From: Kutzneria kofuensis
Lineage (GTDB): Bacteria; Actinomycetota; Actinomycetes; Mycobacteriales; Pseudonocardiaceae
DNA length: 64,000 nucleotides
Direction of reading: 5' to 3'
NCBI RefSeq assembly: GCF_014203355.1
Contig: NZ_JACHIR010000001.1
Coordinates: 5,644,038 to 5,708,037 of the forward strand
Part shown: positions 47,783 through 57,489 of the stretch, piece by piece
How the letters are laid out: the number at the start of each line of letters is the position of its first letter
Position numbering within the stretch: position 1 is the stretch's first letter
Notes under the pieces: generated by a model
Seen by the model: the letters and a program-made list of their open reading frames with translations, nothing else
Database searches by the model: none
Told to the model about the DNA's origin: nothing
Position numbers and translations under genes: made by a program

Positions 47783-47820
47783 GTTAACACCGGACCGCCG
47801 ACAGTTCACGCCCGCGAAAC
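47783..47820 (+). promoter_or_regulatory. Candidate GlnR box upstream of amtB
   Basis: gttaac (47783-47788), gttcac (47804-47809) and, after exactly six bases, gaaac (47816-47820). Spacing and letters fit the actinobacterial GlnR consensus (gTnAC-n6-GaAAc repeated every 22 bp), with one poor half-site. It is 72 bases before the amtB start, and amtB-glnK-glnD is the classical GlnR-activated operon. Confidence 0.5.
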
Positions 47821-47851
47821 ATGGCGCGAAGGCCGGTGAAACAGCCGCTGA

Positions 47852-49555
<1,704 letters not shown>

Positions 49556-49565
49556 AAGGCGTGGC

Positions 49566-51920
49566 ATGACCGATCTGGGGGCTGTCACGGCCGATGACCT
49601 GGTGCGGGCCAGGGATCTCCTGCTCAAGCCCGCACCGGGTCACCGCCGACTACCGGCCGAGGCGCTCCGTGAAGCGTTGGTCGACCTGCACGAGTTCTGG
49701 CTCACCGCCCACGCCGGCGCCGCTGGCGTGGGCGGTGGGGCCGCGCTGGTGGCCGTCGGCGCGTTGGGGCGGCGGGAATTCGTCCCGGGCTCGGACCTCG
49801 ACCTCGTTCTCGTCCACAATGGACGCAAGGACATCGACTCCGTCGCCGAGAAGCTGTGGTACCCGCTGTGGAACTCCGGCATCGGGCTGGACCACTCGGT
49901 GCGGACCGTCGGCGAGGCGCTGCGCGTCGCCGGCAGCGACCTGCGGGTGGCTCTGGGGCTGCTGGAGGCCCGGTTCCTGGCCGGTGACCAGGAGGTCGCC
50001 GAGCGGCTGATCAACTCGGCCCGGCAGCAGTGGCGGGCCGGCATCCGGGACCGCCTCGACGAGCTCGCCGACCAGGCCAAGCGCCGGTGGACGGCGTCGG
50101 GCGAGGTGGCGCACCGGGTCGAGCCGGACATCAAGCACGGGCGCGGCGGGTTGCGGGACGTGCAGCTCGTGGACGCCCTGGCCGTCGCGCAGGTGATCGA
50201 CCGTCCCGGCGCGGACGTCGAGCAGGCACGGGAGTTGCTGCTCGACGTGCGTACGGAATTGCGGCGTGCCAGTGGAAAGCCGCGGGACGTGCTGCATGCC
50301 CAGGAGGGCGACGAGGTCGCCGCCGCGCTGTCCATGGGCGATCGTTTCGGTCTCGCCCGCGCCTTGTCCTCGGCCGGGCGGACCGTCGTCTACGCCGTCG
50401 ACGTAGCCCTGCGATCCGCCCGGGCGGCCGCGCCCCGTAAGGGAATCGGCGCGTTCGGGCGGTCGGCGTTGCGGCGTGGCCCGGCAAGGCGGCCGTTGGA
50501 CGACGGCGTTGTCCTGCACGGCAACGAAGTCGCGTTGGCCCGGGACGCCGTGCCCAGCCGTGACGCCGGGCTGCTGCTCCGCGTCGCCGGGGCTGCCGCC
50601 CGTACCAACAGTCCTATCGCTCCGGGAACCTTGACCCGGCTCGCCGACTCCTCGCCGGAGCTGCGCAAGCCGTGGCCGCGAGAGGCCCGGGACGAGTTGT
50701 TCGAGCTGCTGGGCACCGGTCCCGGGCTGATCGACGTCGTCGAGGCGTACGACCGAACCGGCTTGTGGGGCCGGCTTTTCCCGGAGTGGGGCGCCGTTCG
50801 GGACCTGCCGCCGCGGGACCTCGCCCACACGTGGACCGTCGACCGGCACCTCGTGCAGGCCACCGCCCAGGCCGCCCGGCTCGCCACCACCGTCTCCCGG
50901 CCGGATCTCCTGCTGCTGGCGGCTTTGCTCCACGACATCGGCAAGGGGCGGGACGCCGACCACTCCGAGGTCGGTGCCGCCCTGGCCACCCAGATCGGTG
51001 AGCGCCTCGGCCTGTGGCCCGACGACGTCCGGCTTCTGTCGTCGGCCGTTCGGCACCACTTGTTGTTGCCGCACACCGCGACCCGTCGTGACGTCGAGGA
51101 CGAGGCCACCGTCGCCCGGGTCGTCGAGACCCTCGGCGGCGATCCCGCTCTGCTGGAGATCCTGCACGCCCTGGCCGAGGCCGATTCCCTCGCCACCGGT
51201 CCCGGCGTGTGGACCGACTGGAAGGCCGGGCTCATCGCCGACCTGGTTCGGCGCTGCCGCTCCGCCATGGCCGGCGAGCCCTCGCCGCGTCCCGAGCCCC
51301 TCGACGCTTCGCAGCAAGCCCTGGCCCAGAAGGTTTCCCTGTCCGGCAAGCCCGATGTGCTCATCACCGAGGACGGTCAGTCCGCCACCGTCACCGTCGT
51401 CGCCCCCGACCGCCCCGGCCTTCTGTCGCGGGCCGCCGGCGTGCTTGCCTTGAACTCCCTGGAGGTCCATTCCGCCGCCCTGCGCAGCCACTCCGACGTC
51501 GCCGTCGACGTCTTCTCCGTGTCGCCGCGCTTCGGCTCCCTCCCCGACCCCGGTCTCGTCCGCGAGCAACTCACCCGGGCCATCGCCGGCGAGCTTCCCC
51601 TCGGCGAACGCCTCACCGCCAAGGAACGCGACTACGGCGGCCCTCCCGCCGACGCGCCGCCCCCTCGTGTCCTCTGGTTCGACGACGAGGCCTCCGGCGC
51701 CATCGTCCTGGAACTCCGCGCCGCCGACCGCATCGGCCTGCTCCATGGCGTAGCCGCCACCCTCGAAGGCAACAAGCTGGACGTCCGGTGGGCCAAGGTC
51801 GCCACCCTCGGCGGCACCGTCGTCGACTCCTTCTGCCTCGTCCCCCAGGACGGCGAGCAGTTGGACCCCGCCCGCCGCCGCGCCATCGAACGCGCCGTCC
51901 TCACCGCCGCCAGGGGCTGA
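49566..51920 (+). CDS. glnD: PII uridylyl-/adenylyltransferase
   Basis: 784 residues. N-terminal nucleotidyltransferase with GALGRREFVPGSDLDL (about 65-80), an HD hydrolase domain (HTWTVDRH near 421 and LLHDIGKGRDADHS near 455) and two C-terminal ACT domains (about residues 605 and 713 onwards). In actinobacteria GlnD adenylylates PII at Tyr51 and removes it. It begins ten bases after glnK and completes the amtB-glnK-glnD operon; a hairpin follows. Confidence 0.96.
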   Translation: MTDLGAVTADDLVRARDLLLKPAPGHRRLPAEALREALVDLHEFWLTAHAGAAGVGGGAALVAVGALGRREFVPGSDLDLVLVHNGRKDIDSVAEKLWYPLWNSGIGLDHSVRTVGEALRVAGSDLRVALGLLEARFLAGDQEVAERLINSARQQWRAGIRDRLDELADQAKRRWTASGEVAHRVEPDIKHGRGGLRDVQLVDALAVAQVIDRPGADVEQARELLLDVRTELRRASGKPRDVLHAQEGDEVAAALSMGDRFGLARALSSAGRTVVYAVDVALRSARAAAPRKGIGAFGRSALRRGPARRPLDDGVVLHGNEVALARDAVPSRDAGLLLRVAGAAARTNSPIAPGTLTRLADSSPELRKPWPREARDELFELLGTGPGLIDVVEAYDRTGLWGRLFPEWGAVRDLPPRDLAHTWTVDRHLVQATAQAARLATTVSRPDLLLLAALLHDIGKGRDADHSEVGAALATQIGERLGLWPDDVRLLSSAVRHHLLLPHTATRRDVEDEATVARVVETLGGDPALLEILHALAEADSLATGPGVWTDWKAGLIADLVRRCRSAMAGEPSPRPEPLDASQQALAQKVSLSGKPDVLITEDGQSATVTVVAPDRPGLLSRAAGVLALNSLEVHSAALRSHSDVAVDVFSVSPRFGSLPDPGLVREQLTRAIAGELPLGERLTAKERDYGGPPADAPPPRVLWFDDEASGAIVLELRAADRIGLLHGVAATLEGNKLDVRWAKVATLGGTVVDSFCLVPQDGEQLDPARRRAIERAVLTAARG

Positions 51921-51948
51921 CGCCGTCCGGCCAACCCCCTGATGCTCG

Positions 51949-51991
51949 GAAAGGACCATTCCTGTCGTTCAACGTCAGCAATGGTCCTTTC
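51949..51991. terminator. Bidirectional terminator between glnD and the signalling module
   Basis: 12-bp perfect stem (gaaaggaccatt 51949-51960, aatggtcctttc 51980-51991) with an inner stem (ctg.cgtt / aacg.cag). It separates the convergent glnD and the minus-strand gene ending at 51999. It is related in sequence to the hairpins after rnc and ftsY. Confidence 0.75.
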
Positions 51992-51998
51992 ACCCAGG

Positions 51999-52775
51999 TC
52001 AGGTCGCCAGCCCCTGGGCGTCGAGGCGGTCGCGAAGGCGGGCGGCGAGGTCGGCGTGGCCGAAGGTGGCCAGCGTCTTCGCCAGCTGGTCGCCGAGCAG
52101 CGGGCGGTTCCACTCGTCGAGCTCGGCGAACAACTGCTCGGCGGCCGCCAGCAGCTGATCCTCCGCAGAAACCTCCGCCGGCGCCTCGGCGGGGCCGTGG
52201 ATCGCCGCGCTGAGCCGGGCGATCGGCTCGATCATGCCCACGGCCTGCGCCACCTGCTGCGGATTGCGCGATAACCACCATGCGACCGCGCGGTTGGGAT
52301 CGGTGAGCATCTCGGCGGTGAACTCGCACTCCCGCCGCTCCATCTCCTTCTCGTGTTGCCACACCTGCAGCTTGCGCTGCAGGTCGTGCCGCTGGTGGAC
52401 GGCTTGCAGATCCGCGTCGTCGACGCTGACGACAACATCTGTCGCCCACACGCGGAGTTGACCGTTCAACTCGTGGCAGGGCACGCCCAATTGTGTCGCC
52501 AGCTGAGCCTGCAACGCCGCACCCCCAGTCAGTTCCACGGCTGCCGCGACCGGCATGACCTGTCGGAGGATTCCGTGCTTGGCGGCTTCCAGCGGCGCGG
52601 GATGGGCTTGTGCGCCGGGGTGGGTCAGCTGGTGCAGCACCGTGCAGGAGAACCAGAAGTGGTAATCCTGGGTCGCACTGCGCACCGGCACGTTCTCGAT
52701 GCGGCCCTGCCATGTGGGCGGCATGACGTACGGCTCGGCCGTGGCCAGGAACTTGGCGAAGAAACCGCGGGCCAT
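51999..52775 (-). CDS. Fourth gene of the cyclase module, unknown function
   Basis: 258 residues, no signal peptide or membrane segment. I do not recognise a family with confidence. The first half is mixed alpha/beta (WFSCTVLHQLTH, VPVAAAVELTGGAALQAQL, RVWATDVVVSVDDADLQAV), then a helix-rich region that is highly charged (HDLQRKLQVWQHEKEMERRE) and a C-terminal alpha region. The order (beta core followed by charged helix) is loosely SPFH-like, a weak resemblance. ATG 52775 with gggagga in the end of the preceding gene, four bases away. It completes the four-gene unit and should act with the ATPase. Confidence 0.7.
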   Translation of the reverse strand: MARGFFAKFLATAEPYVMPPTWQGRIENVPVRSATQDYHFWFSCTVLHQLTHPGAQAHPAPLEAAKHGILRQVMPVAAAVELTGGAALQAQLATQLGVPCHELNGQLRVWATDVVVSVDDADLQAVHQRHDLQRKLQVWQHEKEMERRECEFTAEMLTDPNRAVAWWLSRNPQQVAQAVGMIEPIARLSAAIHGPAEAPAEVSAEDQLLAAAEQLFAELDEWNRPLLGDQLAKTLATFGHADLAARLRDRLDAQGLAT

Positions 52776-52779
52776 GGGG

Positions 52780-54774
52780 TCATTCCTCCCTGCCCGACGC
52801 CGGACGCGCCAGGCCCATCGCAGAATCGATCTTGGTGTCGAGCAGTAGCCCGGCCTGGCGTCGAGAAGCCGGGTCCTCGGCGACCCACGCCACGGCGGCC
52901 GCCCGCAGCCGGCCGAGCAGAGCGGTTCGCCCGTCGCAGGCACTGACCAGCAGGTCCAGCCCGATCTCGGTGGAGGCGGACAGCCACGCCCATAGCAACG
53001 GGACGCTCTCCGGCCGGGCCAGCGCCCCACGCCAACCAACCCTGATCAGGTCGAGCTCCGTCGCGCCGTACGGCAGTGTCGGGTCGACGAGCCGGCCGAA
53101 CAACTCGACGTCGCGGCCGGGTTCGCCGTTGTCGAGCCTGGCCACCACCCGTCCGAGCAGCCACGACCGGGTCTGGGGACCCGACACCAGCCGCAGCAGT
53201 GCCTCGACCGCCGCCAATCCGATGGTCTCGTCGCGGTGTCGGGTCAGATGGTGCAGCCGAACCATGGCGGCCTCGGGATAGGCCGGTCCGAGCACGTTCT
53301 CGCACACGGACATGACCACGCCGGCCAACCGCGGCGAAACCGATCCGTCTCGTGCCCAGGCATAGACCCTTCGCCGGAACTGCCATCCCGAGGCGGGATC
53401 CAGCACAGCAGTGCCCAGCACCTGCACCGCGAGCGCGGTGGTCCTGTTGTCGCCGACGCTGGCCCAGCCCCGCGCGGCCTGCAGGAGGTCGTTCACCATG
53501 CCGTGCCGCAGTGACAACGTGGTGAACCGGTCGGCGAGCACGGTCCGATCGCCGTCGACCAAGCTCGTCCTGGCCAGTCGCGGCAACTGCTCGATCCAGC
53601 GGGCCAGCATCGACCGTAACCCGGGGAAGTTCCGCCACACGTGGTTCAGCACCGCATCCGCGTAGCGCGGTCGGGAGAACCGCACCCGGCCGTCGACGAT
53701 CTCGGCGCCGATGTCGGCCAGCCGCTCGGTGAGCCCTGGCCGTGCGAACGGGTGCTCCTCGACGTCCGGGAACTCCAGCAGCCTGGCCAGCTCCCGATCC
53801 GCCTCGAACACCGCGTCCGACGGGCAGCCGGACAGCAACGCCGCGGACAGCAGCAGGCTGCGCCACGCGGCATCGGGGTGCTCGGCGAACGTCTCGGTCA
53901 GCTCGGCCGACCAGTTGGACAGCGCGCCGAGCGCGACTACGAGCGACTCGTCCCAGCCGCCGGTCGTGGCCATGGACTCCGCGACGAGGTGGGCAAGTTC
54001 AGCCAGCTCGCCGGCTCGCGGATGGTCGAACATCGCCGTCAGCAACGGGTTCGAGCCGCCCGGCGACACGCCGCGCGCCTTCAGGTGGAACTCGAAGACG
54101 TCGCGGGCCAGTCTCGGCGTCAGCAGGAGCTCGACCCGAAGCCCGCGCAGATTCGAGCTGGGCACCTGACGCTCGTAGTCCGGCAGCACCACGGCCAGCA
54201 GGCTGCCGACCTCGGCGACGCGGTCCACCAGCGCGCCCAGTTCCCGGATCGCCCTCAGGTAGTCAGGAAGGTCCACTGTGGACAGGTCGAGCAGCAACGA
54301 CTCGCCCTGACGCACCTGGTCCGTGTCGAGCACGGGCTGGCCCTCGTCGCCGAGGTCGATGTCGACCTGCCTGATCCGGCTCGCACCGCCGACGCGGTGC
54401 AGGAGCATCGCGGCGGCGGTCAGCCGGCCGGCGCCGGCCGGCCCGGCGATCAACACCGACTGCTTCTCGGCGAGAACCGCCTGTGCCTGAACGAATCCGT
54501 CCGGCTCGACGAAGCACGCGGCGAGCGCGGAGAGCCTGCGCGTCGAGAACCACTGCATGGCACGAACACGACGACCGGCCTCTTGGCCGGCGATCTGCAG
54601 GACCAGCATGGTGTCGGCGGTGAACTTGTCGCCCGCCACCTGGTCCGCGGACAGCTGATCGACCTCGCTGTTGGTGACCTGCGCACCGCTGCCCGTCAGC
54701 ACAGGGCCCTCGCTGGCGCCGATCACGGTTCCCGAGTTGTGGTCGATGTCGTTCAGCTCGAACCGCGAGGTCAT
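52780..54774 (-). CDS. Large STAND-like ATPase with N-terminal glycine-rich motif and helical repeats
   Basis: 664 residues. Residues 5-38 carry the motif NxGTVIGxxxGPVxTG that also ends the cyclase-like protein. A helical segment follows, then a variant P-loop GPAGAGRLT at residues 111-119, where the usual GK[ST] lysine is Arg. Such GR-type loops occur, to my knowledge, in actinobacterial novel-STAND ATPases. A central ATPase-like region includes ESLLLDLSTVDLPDYL (possible Walker B). The remaining 350 residues are Leu/Ala/Arg-rich helices compatible with ARM/HEAT-type repeats. ATG 54774 overlaps the cyclase stop (ATGA). Function unknown; a sensor or scaffold is inferred. Confidence 0.75.
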   Translation of the reverse strand: MTSRFELNDIDHNSGTVIGASEGPVLTGSGAQVTNSEVDQLSADQVAGDKFTADTMLVLQIAGQEAGRRVRAMQWFSTRRLSALAACFVEPDGFVQAQAVLAEKQSVLIAGPAGAGRLTAAAMLLHRVGGASRIRQVDIDLGDEGQPVLDTDQVRQGESLLLDLSTVDLPDYLRAIRELGALVDRVAEVGSLLAVVLPDYERQVPSSNLRGLRVELLLTPRLARDVFEFHLKARGVSPGGSNPLLTAMFDHPRAGELAELAHLVAESMATTGGWDESLVVALGALSNWSAELTETFAEHPDAAWRSLLLSAALLSGCPSDAVFEADRELARLLEFPDVEEHPFARPGLTERLADIGAEIVDGRVRFSRPRYADAVLNHVWRNFPGLRSMLARWIEQLPRLARTSLVDGDRTVLADRFTTLSLRHGMVNDLLQAARGWASVGDNRTTALAVQVLGTAVLDPASGWQFRRRVYAWARDGSVSPRLAGVVMSVCENVLGPAYPEAAMVRLHHLTRHRDETIGLAAVEALLRLVSGPQTRSWLLGRVVARLDNGEPGRDVELFGRLVDPTLPYGATELDLIRVGWRGALARPESVPLLWAWLSASTEIGLDLLVSACDGRTALLGRLRAAAVAWVAEDPASRRQAGLLLDTKIDSAMGLARPASGREE

Positions 54775-55598
54775 TTGCGCCCACTCCTCTTGTCGCGCAT
54801 GACTGTTCCGTGCACGGTTGAGCCATTGACCTGGACGCCGTCGCCGGTCTGCACGGGTCCCTGGTTGCTGCCGATCACCGTGCCCCGGTTGCCACTGATG
54901 TCACGGATTTGCACCGACGCCGGTTCCGCCGGCTCGGTTGCGTGCTCGGCGACCTGGGGCGGCTCGGGCAGCGTGAACCCGTTCGCCAGCAGGTCGCCCG
55001 ACGGCAGCGGCACATGCAGGTACGCGCTGCCCTCGTAGGACTTCACCTTGACCGGCGCCTCGACGAACTGGTCTTCGCGCAGTTCGGAGTACCCGCCGGC
55101 GACGACGTCCTCGTACACCCGGGCCGAGATGATCGTGGCCACCAGCGTGACCTGCGGGTTGGATCGGGCGAGCAGGTCGCGTACGGGCGCGGAGTCCAGC
55201 AGTCGGTGGGTCTCGATCCGGGCCGCCCCCTGGCCGTCCCGGATCCGTGGGCCCGCGTCATCGGTCAGTGGGCCGACACTGAGGCTCACCCGCATCCGTT
55301 GCGGTGCACCGGTCCGCCTGCCCACGTCGGCGAGCTCCTGTTGCAGCGTCGAGGAAAATCCATCGACCAGCACCGGCAGATGCTTGGTGCGGAAGCCCAT
55401 CGCGTAACCGTCACCCGTGTGGTCGGTGAACTTGGCCTCGGCCCACAGGTAGCCGTGGCCCATGCGCTGGAACGTGTCGCGCAACAGCTCGGGGATCCGG
55501 CCGCCGATCACGCCCTGTTCGGCGGCGGGCACGCCGCTGAAGTCCTTGAGATCGACGACGAGCATCGCGCGGTAGGGCGGCAAACTCCGGTGTGGCAT
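54771..55598 (-). CDS. Class III nucleotide-cyclase-like protein with C-terminal glycine-rich motif
   Basis: 275 residues from ATG 55598, six bases after an AGGAGG site; ATG 55604 lies too close to it. The first 200 residues look like a class III cyclase catalytic domain: MLVVDLKDFSG with metal Asp D16 and TGDGYAMGF with D63, RVSLSVGPL, and AARIETHRLLD where the Asn/Arg pair is expected; the Asn is not obvious, so activity and product (cAMP, cGMP or a pyrimidine) are open. A linker and then, at residues 229-266, the motif GNRGTVIGSNQGPVQTGDG follow. Its stop overlaps the ATPase start. It is preceded by a CRP-like box. Confidence 0.75.
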   Translation of the reverse strand: MPHRSLPPYRAMLVVDLKDFSGVPAAEQGVIGGRIPELLRDTFQRMGHGYLWAEAKFTDHTGDGYAMGFRTKHLPVLVDGFSSTLQQELADVGRRTGAPQRMRVSLSVGPLTDDAGPRIRDGQGAARIETHRLLDSAPVRDLLARSNPQVTLVATIISARVYEDVVAGGYSELREDQFVEAPVKVKSYEGSAYLHVPLPSGDLLANGFTLPEPPQVAEHATEPAEPASVQIRDISGNRGTVIGSNQGPVQTGDGVQVNGSTVHGTVMRDKRSGRK

Positions 55599-55658
55599 CG
55601 ACATCCTCCTGTTCGGACGAGGTTGGCGTTGAGCCTCGACCACGCCAGGAGGCGTCGT

Positions 55659-55674
55659 TGTCCGTCGACGGACA
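55659..55674. promoter_or_regulatory. 16-bp perfect palindrome upstream of the cyclase-like gene
   Basis: tgtccgtcgacggaca, a perfect 16-bp palindrome without spacer, 61 bases before the cyclase-like start. Operator-like; it could be bound by a second dimeric regulator. Confidence 0.45.
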
Positions 55675-55681
55675 GTTACGC

Positions 55682-55697
55682 GGTGATAGGGATCACA
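55682..55697 (-). promoter_or_regulatory. CRP-like box
   Basis: On the minus strand the sequence is TGTGATCCCTATCACC: TGTGA-N6-TCACC, one base off the CRP consensus TGTGA-N6-TCACA. It straddles the stop codon of the Crp-family gene, 84 bases before the cyclase-like start, and is the natural target for the adjacent regulator. Confidence 0.65.
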
Positions 55698-56346
55698 CTC
55701 GTTCGGAGGTGTACCGCAGCAGCCGTTCGGGATCGGCGACGGTCAGTCGTGGTCCCGGCCCGAGCACGCCTTCGCGCCGCAGGTCGGCGACGAACGAGCT
55801 GACCGAGCTGCGTGCCACGCCGAGCGCCGTCGCGATCTGCTCCTGTGACAACGGGATCAGCATGGGATCGGCCAGCTCGGGCCCGGCGAGCATGACGAGT
55901 TCGGCCAGCAGCCGTGCGATTCGCTGTGGCGGCTTGAAGTGCACCAGCTGTACCCGGAACGGCACGCTTTCGGACAGCTTGAGCACGACGTAGTCGGTGA
56001 GCTTCCGGGCCGCGGGCAGCCGGTCGAACGCCTCCACGGTCAGGTAATGCGCGTAGCAGTCGTCAAGGGCGACGACCGATGCGCTGCGCACGCCACCGCC
56101 ACCGTGCGCAGCCATCTCCCCGACCAGGTCGCCGGCCGCGCGCAGCGCCACGAGCAGGCGTTGCTCGCCGCCTTGCTCCGAACGCAGCACCTGCACCCGG
56201 CCACCGGTCAGCGCGAGCAAGTAGCCACCGGAATAGCCCTGCCGCATGAGTTCGGAGCCGCGTGGATACTGACGGGGATGACCCGCCGCCAAGAGCGCGG
56301 CCCACTCCTCGTCGCCGATCAGAGCTCGGAATCCCCCATGGGGCAC
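55693..56346 (-). CDS. Crp/Fnr-family transcriptional regulator
   Basis: 217 residues. Cyclic-nucleotide-binding beta barrel with the phosphate-binding cassette signature G76-E77 (GEMAAHGGGG) and R87-S88-A89, matching residues that contact the nucleotide in CRP, so it can plausibly bind one. A long dimerisation helix (LTDYVVLKLSESVPFRVQLV) and a C-terminal Crp-type helix-turn-helix (LSQEQIATALGVARSSVSSFVADLRREG, about 166-194) follow. GTG 56346, 11 bases after the adh stop. It is the regulator of a module that also carries a cyclase-like gene. Confidence 0.9.
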   Translation of the reverse strand: MPHGGFRALIGDEEWAALLAAGHPRQYPRGSELMRQGYSGGYLLALTGGRVQVLRSEQGGEQRLLVALRAAGDLVGEMAAHGGGGVRSASVVALDDCYAHYLTVEAFDRLPAARKLTDYVVLKLSESVPFRVQLVHFKPPQRIARLLAELVMLAGPELADPMLIPLSQEQIATALGVARSSVSSFVADLRREGVLGPGPRLTVADPERLLRYTSERV

Positions 56347-56357
56347 GCCTTTGTTCT

Positions 56358-57419
56358 CTACACCCCGTCGGGCGTCAGCACCAGGCGGATGGGGTCGTTG
56401 ACCTTCTCGGCGAGCTGGCGTACGGCCTCGGCGGCGTCCTCGAACTTGAAGTGGCCGCTGATGGAGCCGGAGAAGTCCAGCCGGCCGTGGCCGGCGAGCT
56501 TGATGAGCTCCTCCAGGTGCACGGGCAGGCCGCCGTAGTGGCCGAGCACGCGGTGCCGTCCGGCGCTGAAGGCGGTGTCGTTGGGGATGGTGAGGGCCTG
56601 CCCGGACAGGCCGACGAGCACCAGGGCGCCGTTGCGGGCGAGGACGCTGTCGGCCTGGGTGCGTACGGCCGGCACGCCGGCGAAGTCGAAGGCGTAGTCG
56701 AGACCGAGGCCGTCGGTGGCGGCGAGGACCTGCTCCCGGAAGTCGGCGGCCATGGGGTCGAGGGCGACGTCGGCGCCGAGCTTGAGGGCGCGTTCACGGG
56801 CGTTGGGCAGCGGGTCGACGGCGATGACGGGCGTGGCGCCGGCGAAGCGCAGCAGCTGCACGCCGTGTGCGCCGAGACCACCGACGCCCCAGATGCCGGC
56901 GGACTGTGCGGGGCGCAAGCCGGCGGTCTGGGTGATGGCCGCGTACGGAGTGGAGACGGCGTCGGGGATGATCGCGGCCTGCTCGATGGGCAGGCTGTCG
57001 GGGATGGCGTACACGGTTTCGAAGCGCGCCAGCGTGTAGTGCGCCCAACCGCCGTCGAACTCGACGCCACGGGTGAGACCGCGCAGGCAGCCGGGCCGAC
57101 GCCGCACGCAGTTGGCGCACCGCCCGCACGCCATGCCGGCCAGCAGCAGCACCCGCTGCCCCTCGCGGTACACGTCCGGCACCCCGTCGCCCAGTTCGGC
57201 GATCGTGCCGGCGACCTCGTGCCCGAGCGTCACCTTCTCCAGGTCGTTGCCGGGCAGTCGCAGCGTGCCGTCGATCAGGTGGATGTCGGACAGGCACACG
57301 CCCGCGGCCTCCACCTTCACCAGCACCTCGCCGCGCCCCGGGGTAGGCACGGGCACCTCCTCCACGGCGAACTGGAGGGTGCGGAGGTTGAGCCGTCCGG
57401 CCGGCATCGTGGCGCTCAT
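56358..57419 (-). CDS. Zinc-dependent alcohol dehydrogenase-family protein
   Basis: 353 residues, MDR superfamily. Catalytic zinc motif GVCLSDIH and GHEVAG, the structural-zinc cysteines in CGRCANCVRRRPGC, and the Rossmann motif GIWGVGGLGAHGVQLL are all present. NAD(P)-dependent oxidation of an alcohol; the substrate is unknown. The start is ATG 57419; a second ATG (57407) is possible. It precedes the Crp gene by 11 bases on the same strand, so it may be in the module transcript. Confidence 0.93.
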   Translation of the reverse strand: MSATMPAGRLNLRTLQFAVEEVPVPTPGRGEVLVKVEAAGVCLSDIHLIDGTLRLPGNDLEKVTLGHEVAGTIAELGDGVPDVYREGQRVLLLAGMACGRCANCVRRRPGCLRGLTRGVEFDGGWAHYTLARFETVYAIPDSLPIEQAAIIPDAVSTPYAAITQTAGLRPAQSAGIWGVGGLGAHGVQLLRFAGATPVIAVDPLPNARERALKLGADVALDPMAADFREQVLAATDGLGLDYAFDFAGVPAVRTQADSVLARNGALVLVGLSGQALTIPNDTAFSAGRHRVLGHYGGLPVHLEELIKLAGHGRLDFSGSISGHFKFEDAAEAVRQLAEKVNDPIRLVLTPDGV

Positions 57420-57489
57420 GAGACTGGTGGGTACCGCGCCGGTTACCCTCGACGCAACACCACCGTCTAGTTGCGAGGTCGTGCGGACT

